Below are positions 1-5,588 of a stretch of DNA of 9,207 nt, one piece after another. Position numbers and translations under genes: made by a program. Below the pieces are notes generated by a model. It had not been told where the DNA came from. It saw nothing but the letters and a program-made list of their open reading frames with translations, and made no database searches. Origin of the DNA: Planctomycetaceae bacterium (GTDB lineage Bacteria > Planctomycetota > Planctomycetia > Pirellulales > Thermoguttaceae); NCBI GenBank assembly GCA_031278315.1, contig JAITKS010000097.1, positions 1 to 9,207 of the forward strand, in the 5' to 3' direction. How positions within the stretch are numbered: position 1 is the first letter of the stretch; each line of letters starts with the position of its first letter.

Positions 1-133
1 TTCGTAAAATTTAAAACACGAGACGCACGAAACACACGAAAAATCACGAAAAGCACGAAAAGGAGTTATATCTAATTTTCGTGTTTTTTGTGTAATTTCG
101 TGTGTTTTGTGTTTTAAAATTTTCGTAAAATTT
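1..133. repeat. CACGAAA-rich imperfect inverted repeat
   Basis: The left arm (about 8-61) is built from repeated CACGAAA-like words and ends in CACGAAAA (54-61). The right arm (76-120) holds the complementary TTTCGTG words and begins TTTTCGTG (76-83). Outer ends AAAACAC (13-19) and GTGTTTT (109-115) also pair, and the unpaired centre is about 14 nt. A 12-bp direct repeat, TTCGTAAAATTT, lies at 1-12 and 122-133. No reading frame is present. A related pair of arms recurs at 5341-5430, so this is an interspersed element rather than a local accident. It may continue beyond the left edge of the window. Confidence 0.7.
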
Positions 134-163
134 TTTTCAAAGGTTTCAAATTTATTTTTAACG

Positions 164-214
164 AACCTTATTACCTTTTATTAAAAAATCGTTTTTTAAT
201 AAGGTAATAAGGTT
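164..214. repeat. Long hairpin with flanking T-run, possible terminator
   Basis: Left arm 164-188 and right arm 192-214 pair over about 23 bp, with a 2-nt bulge (TT in the left arm) and a TCG loop. A seven-T run follows at 218-224. The right arm contains a perfect tandem of AATAAGGT (198-205 and 206-213). The shape fits an intrinsic terminator for a plus-strand gene ending left of the window. However, the AATAAGGT word recurs near 261 and near 5437-5455 beside other repeats, so it may instead be a module of an interspersed element. Confidence 0.6.
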
Positions 215-260
215 TTGTTTTTTTGTATCCATTGCTACTAAGGTTGTTTAGTTCGGAAAA

Positions 261-326
261 ATAAGGTTAGTTGTAAAATTCATAACTCAAAAAAATGAAA
301 AACAAAAAATTCTGCTGATATATTAC
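261..326 (+). repeat. Dispersed spacer repeat, copy 1
   Basis: This is the first of four same-orientation copies. It has ATAAGGTTAG (261-270), then TAAAATTCATAACTC (274-288), an A-rich stretch with ATGAAAAAC, and a 3' end TCTGCTGATATATTAC (311-326). TTCAT and ATGAA can pair across the A-rich loop, a weaker stem than in copies 2 and 4. The ATAAGGTTAG lead-in is shared with copy 3. A downstream AATTTTCCT word is also shared with copy 3. Confidence 0.75.
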
Positions 327-345
327 TATATTATTATGTTGTTAG

Positions 346-389
346 AATTTTCCTATAATATTTTTGTGCAAAATATTCGGCGGAAAATT
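346..389. repeat. Two-tier perfect hairpin beside repeat copy 1
   Basis: The outer stem is AATTTTCC (346-353) with GGAAAATT (382-389). The inner stem is AATATTTT (357-364) with AAAATATT (370-377). They are separated by a small internal loop, and the terminal loop is TGTGC. All 16 pairs are Watson-Crick. Its right side (TTCGGCGG) resembles the TTCCGCCGA segment of the dispersed repeat in inverse orientation. It is not followed by a T-run, so a terminator role is unlikely. Chance is not excluded in DNA this AT-rich, but the two nested perfect stems are notable. Confidence 0.5.
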
Positions 390-632
390 ATTTGATTATG
401 ATACAAATTTGCGAAATTTGTTATTAAAAAAATAATTCCGAATTACAGAATTTCACTAATCAATATTACAAAAAAATTATGTATTTTTTGCGTTTTTAAG
501 TTTATGCAATTTTCGAGTTTTAAAAATTGAATATTCATTTAACGTTACAATTGCTATGACTAGAATAACATTTATTAACTATATCAAAAGAAACAAATAA
601 ATTTCTTTGTGACTATCAATTTCAAATTCACA

Positions 633-641
633 TGTTATAAT
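633..641 (+). promoter_or_regulatory. Candidate extended -10 promoter element
   Basis: TGTTATAAT matches the TGnTATAAT extended -10 consensus exactly. No good -35 hexamer sits at 16-18 nt; TTGTGA at 607-612 is too far upstream. Extended -10 promoters can work without a -35. It is the best sigma70-like candidate seen for the chemoreceptor gene, but such matches occur by chance in AT-rich DNA. Confidence 0.3.
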
Positions 642-726
642 CGGATTGATTCGATTGGATATTGCATTACAATTTATGCCGCCGTTTATGAGGTTCATAT
701 TTTTTGTTACAATAAACAATCGAAAA

Positions 727-748
727 GAATGAACTCAGAATGAACTCA
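727..748 (+). repeat. Perfect tandem 11-mer
   Basis: GAATGAACTCA occurs twice back to back, with identical copies about one helical turn apart. It lies some 220 bp upstream of the chemoreceptor start. It could be a paired binding site or a recent slippage duplication. Confidence 0.6.
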
Positions 749-953
749 ACATTACAACCCAATAAGCAAAATACGGTTATCAGAATTTAAACAATGATTA
801 GCTTGCAAGACTGCACAATTAAATTCAGTAACTCACAGACGTAACAGCCTGATTTCAAACAAGTAAACAGGCAGATATAAACTGAAAAATTAAATGTCAA
901 CCAATTAAAATTTCACCGAATTTTACAAATTGTCAAATTTAACAAAGAGATTA

Positions 954-959
954 AAAAGG
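954..959 (+). promoter_or_regulatory. Ribosome binding site of the chemoreceptor gene
   Basis: AAAAGG lies 7 nt before the ATG at 967. It supports that start over the ATG four codons later (979). Confidence 0.6.
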
Positions 960-966
960 TAAAAAA

Positions 967-3378
967 ATGTTATCGAATATGCGTATCGGTTATAAGTTAT
1001 CGATTGGATTCGGACTTCTTATAATATTGATTGTTATCGTAGGCGGCGGAGGATTCATTTCGCTTGATCAAGTTGATAGCGAAACAACAAAAATGGAAGA
1101 TCAAGTCAAAATATTTTCGCTCGCTAATAAGATGGCAGCCAATAAATTTGAGGCTCAACTTGCGGCTGACCAACACACAATAACTAAAGACATAAAATTT
1201 CACGACGTTGTCAACAAATATTTGCAAAATGTTAAAGATTCAAGTACCGAAGCTCAAAAGAAAATGACCGATCCTAAAAATATTGAAACATCTGCTAAAA
1301 TAGTTGCCTTTGCCGAAGCTTTCAATGACGCCGACGGAAAATATAAAGACATCTTGATTGAAATTAAAGCTCTGCAGCAAAGACGTTTCAATACATTTTT
1401 AAAGCTGTACGCCGCCATAAACAATCTCATTGAAAAAGTAAAAAAATACTCATCTGAAAATGCACATTCAATAGAAGTAAATGGAACTAATAAAAAATTT
1501 GTCGATAATTCTACTATCGAAACAATTCTCCTTTTAACAACTATTATTGATCAAACTCAAAAGATGCGCGTTGCTATTCGCGATTATGAATTGTCAACAG
1601 ATATTAACGAAAAAGAAAAAATCAATAATGAAAGAAAAGATTTAGGTAAATCTCTCAAAGACCATATAAATCAGTTAAAAGAAAAAAAAGAAATTCTATC
1701 TGACATCAAATTGATTGAATCGATGCTTGCCGAATTTGATCAATGGTTTGAAATAGATAATAACGTAATAAAAGAATTTACGAAATTAAAATTAAATCAA
1801 GACGAACAAGATAGAATCGCTGATGGAATCAGTACTATGATAACCGCTATAATTAATAATATTGAAAGTTTCGTTAACAAAGCGTCGGAGGCAACAACAG
1901 CAATGATAGGTTTTGTCAATACATTTATTAGTATATTATGCGTATTGGCGATATTAATCGGCATTATAGCGGGATTCGTTTTGACTAAAAATATTTCGTC
2001 AGGATTAAGTGCGGCAGTCAATACGATGAAACAAATAGCATTAGACGGCGATCTATCTATTGAAATCAAATCTGAATATCTAAAACGAAAAGATGAAATA
2101 GGCGATTTAACAAGTGCACTTTCGGCAATTATGGTAGAGTTTAACAATGTTGAACATCTTGCAAGAGACCTCGCCGCCGGTAATTGGCTGCAAAAAATGA
2201 AAGTTCGAGGCGAACTTGATGCGATGAATATCAATCTTAATTCTATGCTTGATCAAGTCAACGCTGCACTTTGGAATACTGCAAACGCTGTTGATCATGT
2301 TGCGGCAGGTGCGTCACAAGTTGCAGCTGCGAGCGAAAGTTTATCGCAAGGTGCAACAGAATCTGCTGCAAGTATTCAAGAGATTACAGCTTCAATGAGC
2401 GAAATCGGAGGTCAAACGAATCGCAATGCACAGAACGCAAACGAAGCAAGTAAATTGGCAAAAGAAGCAAACGATTCCGCCGCTGTAGGACAAGATATGA
2501 TGAAGAAAATGATCGAATCGATGCAAGCAATAACAAAAAATTCACAAGATGTCCAGAAGGTAGTCAAGGTGATAGATGATATTTCGTTCCAGACTAATTT
2601 GCTTGCTCTGAATGCGGCAGTCGAAGCTGCACGAGCCGGCGTACACGGAAAAGGATTCGCTGTAGTTGCCGAAGAAGTTAGGAATCTTGCATCGAGAAGT
2701 GCAAAAGCTGCCGCAGAAACAACACAAATGATCGAAAACAACAGTAAACAAATTAACGAAGGTGCCGAAATCGCAACACAAACCTCCGAAATGCTGAATG
2801 GAATTGTTCAACAATCGCAGAAAGTAGCTGTACTGCTAGGTGACATCGCTAAAGCTAGCAATGAACAAGCACAAGGTGTTTCGCAAGTGTCGCAAGGATT
2901 ACATCAAATTGATTCCGTAACGCAGCAAAACACAGCCAACGCCGAAGAAACCGCAAGCGTCTCAAATGAAATGAGCGGACAAGCAAGTGAGTTACAAAAA
3001 TTAATAGGTCAATTTAAGATTCGTCAATTAATGTCACCTACGGCTGCGGTAAATAGTAATATTCGTGCCAATATAAATGTTAGCGGTAAAGGCGGCGATG
3101 CACACAGTCCGAATAGAGTTAAAGAGACCAAGAAAGAAAATACTTTCGTTCCAAAAATCCCAAATAAACCAGACGTGAAAAAATTTGATACCGCAAAATC
3201 TGAAATAGATAAAAGAGCAACTACGGCTCCGCATTCTTTCAAATCACCGCCGCCTGTAAGCAATAAAAAAATAGTAGAATCAGACCCGTCTGAAGCAATC
3301 GAAGGCGACGAATGGGGAGGAGGCGGAAATAGCGAAGTACAAATAATATTAGATGATAAATCATTCGGAAAATATTGA
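967..3378 (+). CDS. Methyl-accepting chemotaxis protein
   Basis: This 803-residue transmembrane chemoreceptor would sense a ligand outside the inner membrane and control CheA through CheW. A first membrane helix (about 12-32) precedes a mostly helical sensor region (about 33-312). A second membrane helix follows (about 315-340), then a HAMP linker (about 339-392). A further HAMP-like stretch around 396-432 includes HLARDLAAGN. The long cytoplasmic coiled coil bears the canonical hairpin tip FQTNLLALNAAVEAARAG (541-558), followed by HGKGFAVVAEEVRNLA. The tail (about 690-803) is low in complexity, rich in Lys, Pro and Gly, and ends IILDDKSFGKY. An acidic/aromatic end on a flexible tether is compatible with docking of CheR or CheB; that is inference. 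The ligand cannot be predicted. No other chemotaxis gene is in the window, so it is an orphan receptor. The start is supported by AAAAGG 7 nt upstream. Confidence 0.96.
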   Translation: MLSNMRIGYKLSIGFGLLIILIVIVGGGGFISLDQVDSETTKMEDQVKIFSLANKMAANKFEAQLAADQHTITKDIKFHDVVNKYLQNVKDSSTEAQKKMTDPKNIETSAKIVAFAEAFNDADGKYKDILIEIKALQQRRFNTFLKLYAAINNLIEKVKKYSSENAHSIEVNGTNKKFVDNSTIETILLLTTIIDQTQKMRVAIRDYELSTDINEKEKINNERKDLGKSLKDHINQLKEKKEILSDIKLIESMLAEFDQWFEIDNNVIKEFTKLKLNQDEQDRIADGISTMITAIINNIESFVNKASEATTAMIGFVNTFISILCVLAILIGIIAGFVLTKNISSGLSAAVNTMKQIALDGDLSIEIKSEYLKRKDEIGDLTSALSAIMVEFNNVEHLARDLAAGNWLQKMKVRGELDAMNINLNSMLDQVNAALWNTANAVDHVAAGASQVAAASESLSQGATESAASIQEITASMSEIGGQTNRNAQNANEASKLAKEANDSAAVGQDMMKKMIESMQAITKNSQDVQKVVKVIDDISFQTNLLALNAAVEAARAGVHGKGFAVVAEEVRNLASRSAKAAAETTQMIENNSKQINEGAEIATQTSEMLNGIVQQSQKVAVLLGDIAKASNEQAQGVSQVSQGLHQIDSVTQQNTANAEETASVSNEMSGQASELQKLIGQFKIRQLMSPTAAVNSNIRANINVSGKGGDAHSPNRVKETKKENTFVPKIPNKPDVKKFDTAKSEIDKRATTAPHSFKSPPPVSNKKIVESDPSEAIEGDEWGGGGNSEVQIILDDKSFGKY

Positions 3379-3442
3379 TATACGCGAATATGAACTGCCT
3401 ATTTGAAAAACAAATTTTAATTTTTACATCAACATTCAAAGA

Positions 3443-3465
3443 TTATTTTTTGTAACAAAAAATAA
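3443..3465. repeat. 23-bp near-perfect palindrome downstream of the receptor gene
   Basis: TTATTTTTTGT and ACAAAAAATAA are exact reverse complements around a single A. The arms abut, so this is a protein-site or cruciform-type palindrome rather than a normal terminator stem. A related TTTTTTGTAAC word occurs again at about 4101-4110. Similar strings also appear by chance inside coding DNA (about 6415-6430), which lowers its weight. Confidence 0.45.
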
Positions 3466-3569
3466 AAAACGAAATAAATAAAAACCGAAATGTAGAGACG
3501 CAAGACATTGCGTCTCTACAAATTTTTTTCGTTTGTTATCTTTTCGTTACAAAAAATAAAAAACGAAAT
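3455..3569. repeat. 21-bp direct repeats flanking a hairpin
   Basis: An identical 21-bp sequence, starting ACAAAAAATAAA and ending ACGAAAT, occurs at 3455-3475 and 3549-3569. The pair brackets the perfect hairpin at 3491-3520. The arrangement looks like a small element between direct repeats. Part of the right-hand copy and its tail (TTAAAATACAA, then GAGTAT) is echoed after the second hairpin (about 4125-4155). Confidence 0.6.
3491..3520 (+). terminator. Perfect 13-bp hairpin plus T-run; also repeat-family member
   Basis: TGTAGAGACGCAA (3491-3503) pairs perfectly with TTGCGTCTCTACA (3508-3520) around a GACA loop. A seven-T run follows at 3523-3529 after two or three A residues. It lies 112 bp after the receptor stop codon, so it could terminate that transcript. 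A sister hairpin at 4060-4087 with compensated changes shows that it also belongs to a small repeat family. Similar 'GTAGAGACGC' hairpins are, from memory, common interspersed repeats in several bacterial groups. Confidence 0.65.
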
Positions 3570-3618
3570 CTTAAAATACAAAGGAGTATTTTTCAACAAA
3601 AGTATTACTCTTATTAAT

Positions 3619-3894
3619 ATGGAAGAACTTGAAATCAATAAAGATAAATTTATTTGTCCGACCTGTAAAAAAAAACAGGAATGGAATACAACATGTAAAT
3701 TGTGCGGCAGTGATATTTCACAAATGCAAAATCTAGCTTCAAATTATTTGAGGTTACAACGGAATCTCCGTAAAAATTTACAAAGCGGCAATTGGCGTAA
3801 CGCTGAATATATCGCACAGCAACTGACATTTATTGCTCCAACGCCGTTAAATAAAAAAATACTTAAATTCTTGAAATCTCACATATTCAATTGA
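3619..3894 (+). CDS. Small zinc-ribbon protein with helical tail
   Basis: This is a 91-residue soluble protein of unknown function. Residues 13-29 form a four-cysteine zinc site: CPTC (13-16), nine residues, then CKLC (26-29) followed by GSD. The remainder (about 33-91) is predicted helical. It includes LQSGNWRNAEYIAQQLTFIAPTP, split here as LQSGNWRNAEYIAQQL and TFIAPTP, which resembles one TPR-like helix pair with its PTP turn. The frame stays open upstream to about 3508, but that part runs through the hairpin repeat and has no ATG. The ATG at 3619 begins the conserved-looking part. No clear ribosome binding site precedes it: the AAAGGAG at 3581-3587 is about 31 nt away and belongs to a repeat tail. 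I recall similar zinc-ribbon plus helix proteins as hypothetical genes in Planctomycetota. A role in protein or nucleic-acid binding is only a guess. Confidence 0.65.
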   Translation: MEELEINKDKFICPTCKKKQEWNTTCKLCGSDISQMQNLASNYLRLQRNLRKNLQSGNWRNAEYIAQQLTFIAPTPLNKKILKFLKSHIFN

Positions 3895-3990
3895 GTGAAA
3901 TTCTAAAAAACTCATGTAAAAATAATTAGTCTCCGAAAGGACAACAGAAATTTTAGTTTAAAATTTTTGGTAATATATCCGTGAAATTTT

Positions 3991-4045
3991 TCAAATTCAT
4001 AACCCAAAAAAGTTGAAAAAAACAAAAATTCCGCCGACATTTTAC
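3991..4045 (+). repeat. Dispersed spacer repeat, copy 2
   Basis: It carries TCAAATTCATAACCC (3991-4005), an A-rich stretch, then TTCCGCCGACATTTTAC (4029-4045). TTTTTCAA and TTGAAAAA flanking the ATAACCCAAAA segment form an 8-bp stem, extended by AA/TT after one mismatch. It lies between the convergent zinc-ribbon and ketosynthase genes. It ends 14 bp before the hairpin at 4060. Confidence 0.75.
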
Positions 4046-4059
4046 GTTTATGCCGTAAC

Positions 4060-4087
4060 GTATAGACACAAGGCATTGTGTCTATAC
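4060..4087. repeat. Perfect 12-bp hairpin, sister of the 3491 hairpin
   Basis: GTATAGACACAA (4060-4071) pairs perfectly with TTGTGTCTATAC (4076-4087) around a GGCA loop. Compared with 3492-3519, two base pairs differ and both are compensated: G-C to T-A at stem position 4, and G-C to A-T at position 9. No T-run follows immediately on either strand, so it is not a standard terminator, although it sits between two convergent genes. Downstream sequence about 4125-4155 resembles the sequence downstream of the first hairpin. Confidence 0.7.
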
Positions 4088-4178
4088 ATATCAATTTGAT
4101 TTTTTGTAACGAAAATTCTACTCTTATAAAACCGAATTTTAAAATACAATGAGTATATATTACTTTTTGTGAACTAAA

Positions 4179-5255
4179 CTATACACTATTATTGTTATTA
4201 TTTTTTTTACTATACAACATTCCCAGCATAATTGTATTTATTCCTGAACCAATTCCTAACATTGCAATTTTTGATCCTGTGTTTATCCCGCCTGAATCTA
4301 ATCCAATTCCAGCCGTTGTCGGTAAAGCTGCACTTCCAGTGTTGCCTAAATACTCTAACGTTGAAAAATTTAACTCTGCCGGCAATTGTAACCTCTCAAA
4401 AAGTAACCTCTGATGAACCTTGCCGACTTGATGACAAAATACTTTTCCAATGTCACTTCGAGACCAATTCAATTCATTTAGAAAATCCTCGAATGCGTCG
4501 TATGCAACTGCAATTCCTTCTTGCATCAGCATTTCTGAATCTGTATCCATGAGCGGATTCATAGAATCTCCTCCTGATTTATCCATGTTGCTGCGGCATA
4601 AATCACAAAATTTTGTTCTTGTCCGAATCACGCCGCCTAGTAATTTGTTGCCTGTTTTTGAAATATCCTCATGTGTCAACAACACCGCCGCACTGCCCGA
4701 ACCTATAGTCAACGATGCAAATGCCGGCTTTATACTCCGCCGCGTAAACGTTTGATCCGTGTTCAGATGATGAATCGTCGTATCCATCAACGACCGCGAA
4801 CTCTCCGTGCCAACTACAATTCCCGCCCTAATATGACCTAACTCAATCAAATTCGCAATCTGAATCATACCGCTCAATATTCCTAAACACGCATTGGAAA
4901 TATCATAAACATAACACGATTCAAATAAACCAAGCTCATTATGAACTCCGCACGCTGTCGCCGGCTCAAGATAATCACGACAAACAGAACCATGAATCAA
5001 AGCACCAATTAATGACGGGTCTATTCCGCTAATATCTATCAACTTGCGAGCCGTAATTACACTCTGCTGACCGGGCATCGTTCCAACTCGCCAAATGCGG
5101 CGTTCCCTAATTCCTGTCAGCATCTCAAGACGTCCCTCCGGTAACTTCAGACGACTATAAAGCGGAAAAAGACGCAACTCAAGCTCCGATGTCGTTACGA
5201 CCTCGTCAGGTAACGTGTACGAAATTAACTCAACACAAACTTTATTGTAACGCAT
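4179..5255 (-). CDS. OleA/FabH-family 3-oxoacyl-ACP synthase III
   Basis: This is a thiolase-fold condensing enzyme of 358 residues, close to the usual 330-360. Cys123 (ISNACLG) is the acyl-accepting nucleophile, with His275 (FCHQVGKVH) and Asn305 (LGNTGS) completing the triad. The end GIGSGIN (334-340) is the family's terminal glycine motif. RDYLEPATA (93-101) places Glu97 26 residues before the cysteine. This matches the spacing of the OleA glutamate that deprotonates the second acyl chain (E117/C143 in Xanthomonas OleA, from memory). OleA joins two fatty acyl-CoAs head to head as the first step of long-chain olefin synthesis; FabH starts fatty-acid synthesis. The OleA features favour the former type, but no OleB, C or D gene is nearby, so the product is uncertain. 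The C-terminus ends in a low-complexity five-Asn run (KKNNNNNSV). The start is the ATG at 5255, but its ribosome site is weak. Confidence 0.9.
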   Translation of the reverse strand: MRYNKVCVELISYTLPDEVVTTSELELRLFPLYSRLKLPEGRLEMLTGIRERRIWRVGTMPGQQSVITARKLIDISGIDPSLIGALIHGSVCRDYLEPATACGVHNELGLFESCYVYDISNACLGILSGMIQIANLIELGHIRAGIVVGTESSRSLMDTTIHHLNTDQTFTRRSIKPAFASLTIGSGSAAVLLTHEDISKTGNKLLGGVIRTRTKFCDLCRSNMDKSGGDSMNPLMDTDSEMLMQEGIAVAYDAFEDFLNELNWSRSDIGKVFCHQVGKVHQRLLFERLQLPAELNFSTLEYLGNTGSAALPTTAGIGLDSGGINTGSKIAMLGIGSGINTIMLGMLYSKKNNNNNSV

Positions 5256-5340
5256 GACTACTAACTAAAATTTAATTGAAATCCAAAATAAAAAATTTGT
5301 AATATTTTCATGAAATATTTTATTTTTTTGAAATTACCAA

Positions 5341-5430
5341 ACACACGAAATAACAAATTACACGAAAATTTTTATTTCATATTTTTTTGTCTATTTTGTC
5401 TATTTCGTTTTTTTCGTGTATTTCGTATTC
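5341..5430. repeat. CACGAAA-rich inverted repeat, second copy
   Basis: The left arm ACACACGAAATAACAAATT continues to CACGAAAA (ending 5368). The right arm contains TTTTCGTGTATTTCGTATTC (5411-5430). A perfect tandem of TTTTGTCTA (5385-5393, 5394-5402) lies in the centre. The arrangement parallels positions 1-133. In both places it sits upstream of a dispersed-repeat core (copy 1 and copy 3). Confidence 0.6.
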
Positions 5431-5450
5431 AAAAAAATAAGGTGAAAAAT

Positions 5451-5512
5451 AAGGTTAGTTTTAAAATTCATAACCCAAAAAAATTGAAAAAAATATTTCA
5501 CCGATGTATTAC
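5451..5512 (+). repeat. Dispersed spacer repeat, copy 3
   Basis: It has AAGGTTAGTTTTAAAATTCA (5451-5470), then TAACCCAAAA, an A-rich stretch, and CACCGATGTATTAC (5499-5512). The stem around the loop is imperfect here (TTTTAAAATT against AATTGAAAAA, 8 of 10 pairs). It shares the AAGGTTAGTT lead-in with copy 1. Confidence 0.75.
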
Positions 5513-5588
5513 ATTCAGTTAAATTACTTGTCGTTTTAATTTTCCTGTTGCTGAAAACACACTTTATTTGTAATAATCCTTTGATAAA

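Larger units (their letters stand above)
390..966 (+). other. Long gene-free leader upstream of the chemoreceptor
   Basis: No credible reading frame is present in this roughly 575-bp stretch. It holds a perfect 8-bp-arm palindrome (ACAAATTT/AAATTTGT, 403-421), an extended -10-like TGTTATAAT (633-641), and a perfect tandem of the 11-mer GAATGAACTCA (727-737 and 738-748). A short GCCTG/CAGGC stem lies at 847-872. The palindrome and tandem could be regulator sites for the downstream gene, but no known operator is recognised. If the -10 is real, the transcript would carry a leader of about 320 nt. Confidence 0.5.
5256..5588. other. Gene-free spacer made of repeat modules
   Basis: This 333-bp spacer between the cca stop and the ketosynthase start (both minus strand) has no credible gene. 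It contains a near-palindrome around TTTCATGAAA (about 5301-5321), the CACGAAA-rich inverted repeat (5341-5430), and repeat copy 3 (5451-5512). After copy 3 comes an AATTTTCCT word shared with copy 1. No convincing promoter for the ketosynthase gene was found. Confidence 0.6.

Noticed and set aside
852..878. Sigma28-like flagellar promoter (GCAGATAT) before the chemoreceptor
   Set aside because: The -10 is imperfect and no TAAA-type -35 is found at the proper distance.
335..966. tRNA or other known RNA gene in the leader
   Set aside because: No cloverleaf, no conserved tRNA loops and no known riboswitch core could be found.
1797..2234. Open frames on the minus strand inside the chemoreceptor gene (also 2412-2741 and others)
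   Set aside because: They mirror a clearly coding plus-strand gene, have no recognisable domains and no ribosome sites.
3508..3618. N-terminal extension of the zinc-ribbon protein
   Set aside because: It would start at a TTG inside the hairpin arm and run through repeat sequence.
3892..3914. Terminator after the zinc-ribbon gene (TGAGT/ACTCA)
   Set aside because: Only five base pairs, a 13-nt loop and no T-run.
4192..4755. Plus-strand open frames over the ketosynthase gene
   Set aside because: The minus-strand frame has intact catalytic motifs; these are antisense shadows.
1..5512. CRISPR array
   Set aside because: The repeats are dispersed at kilobase distances, are not evenly spaced, and no cas gene is present.
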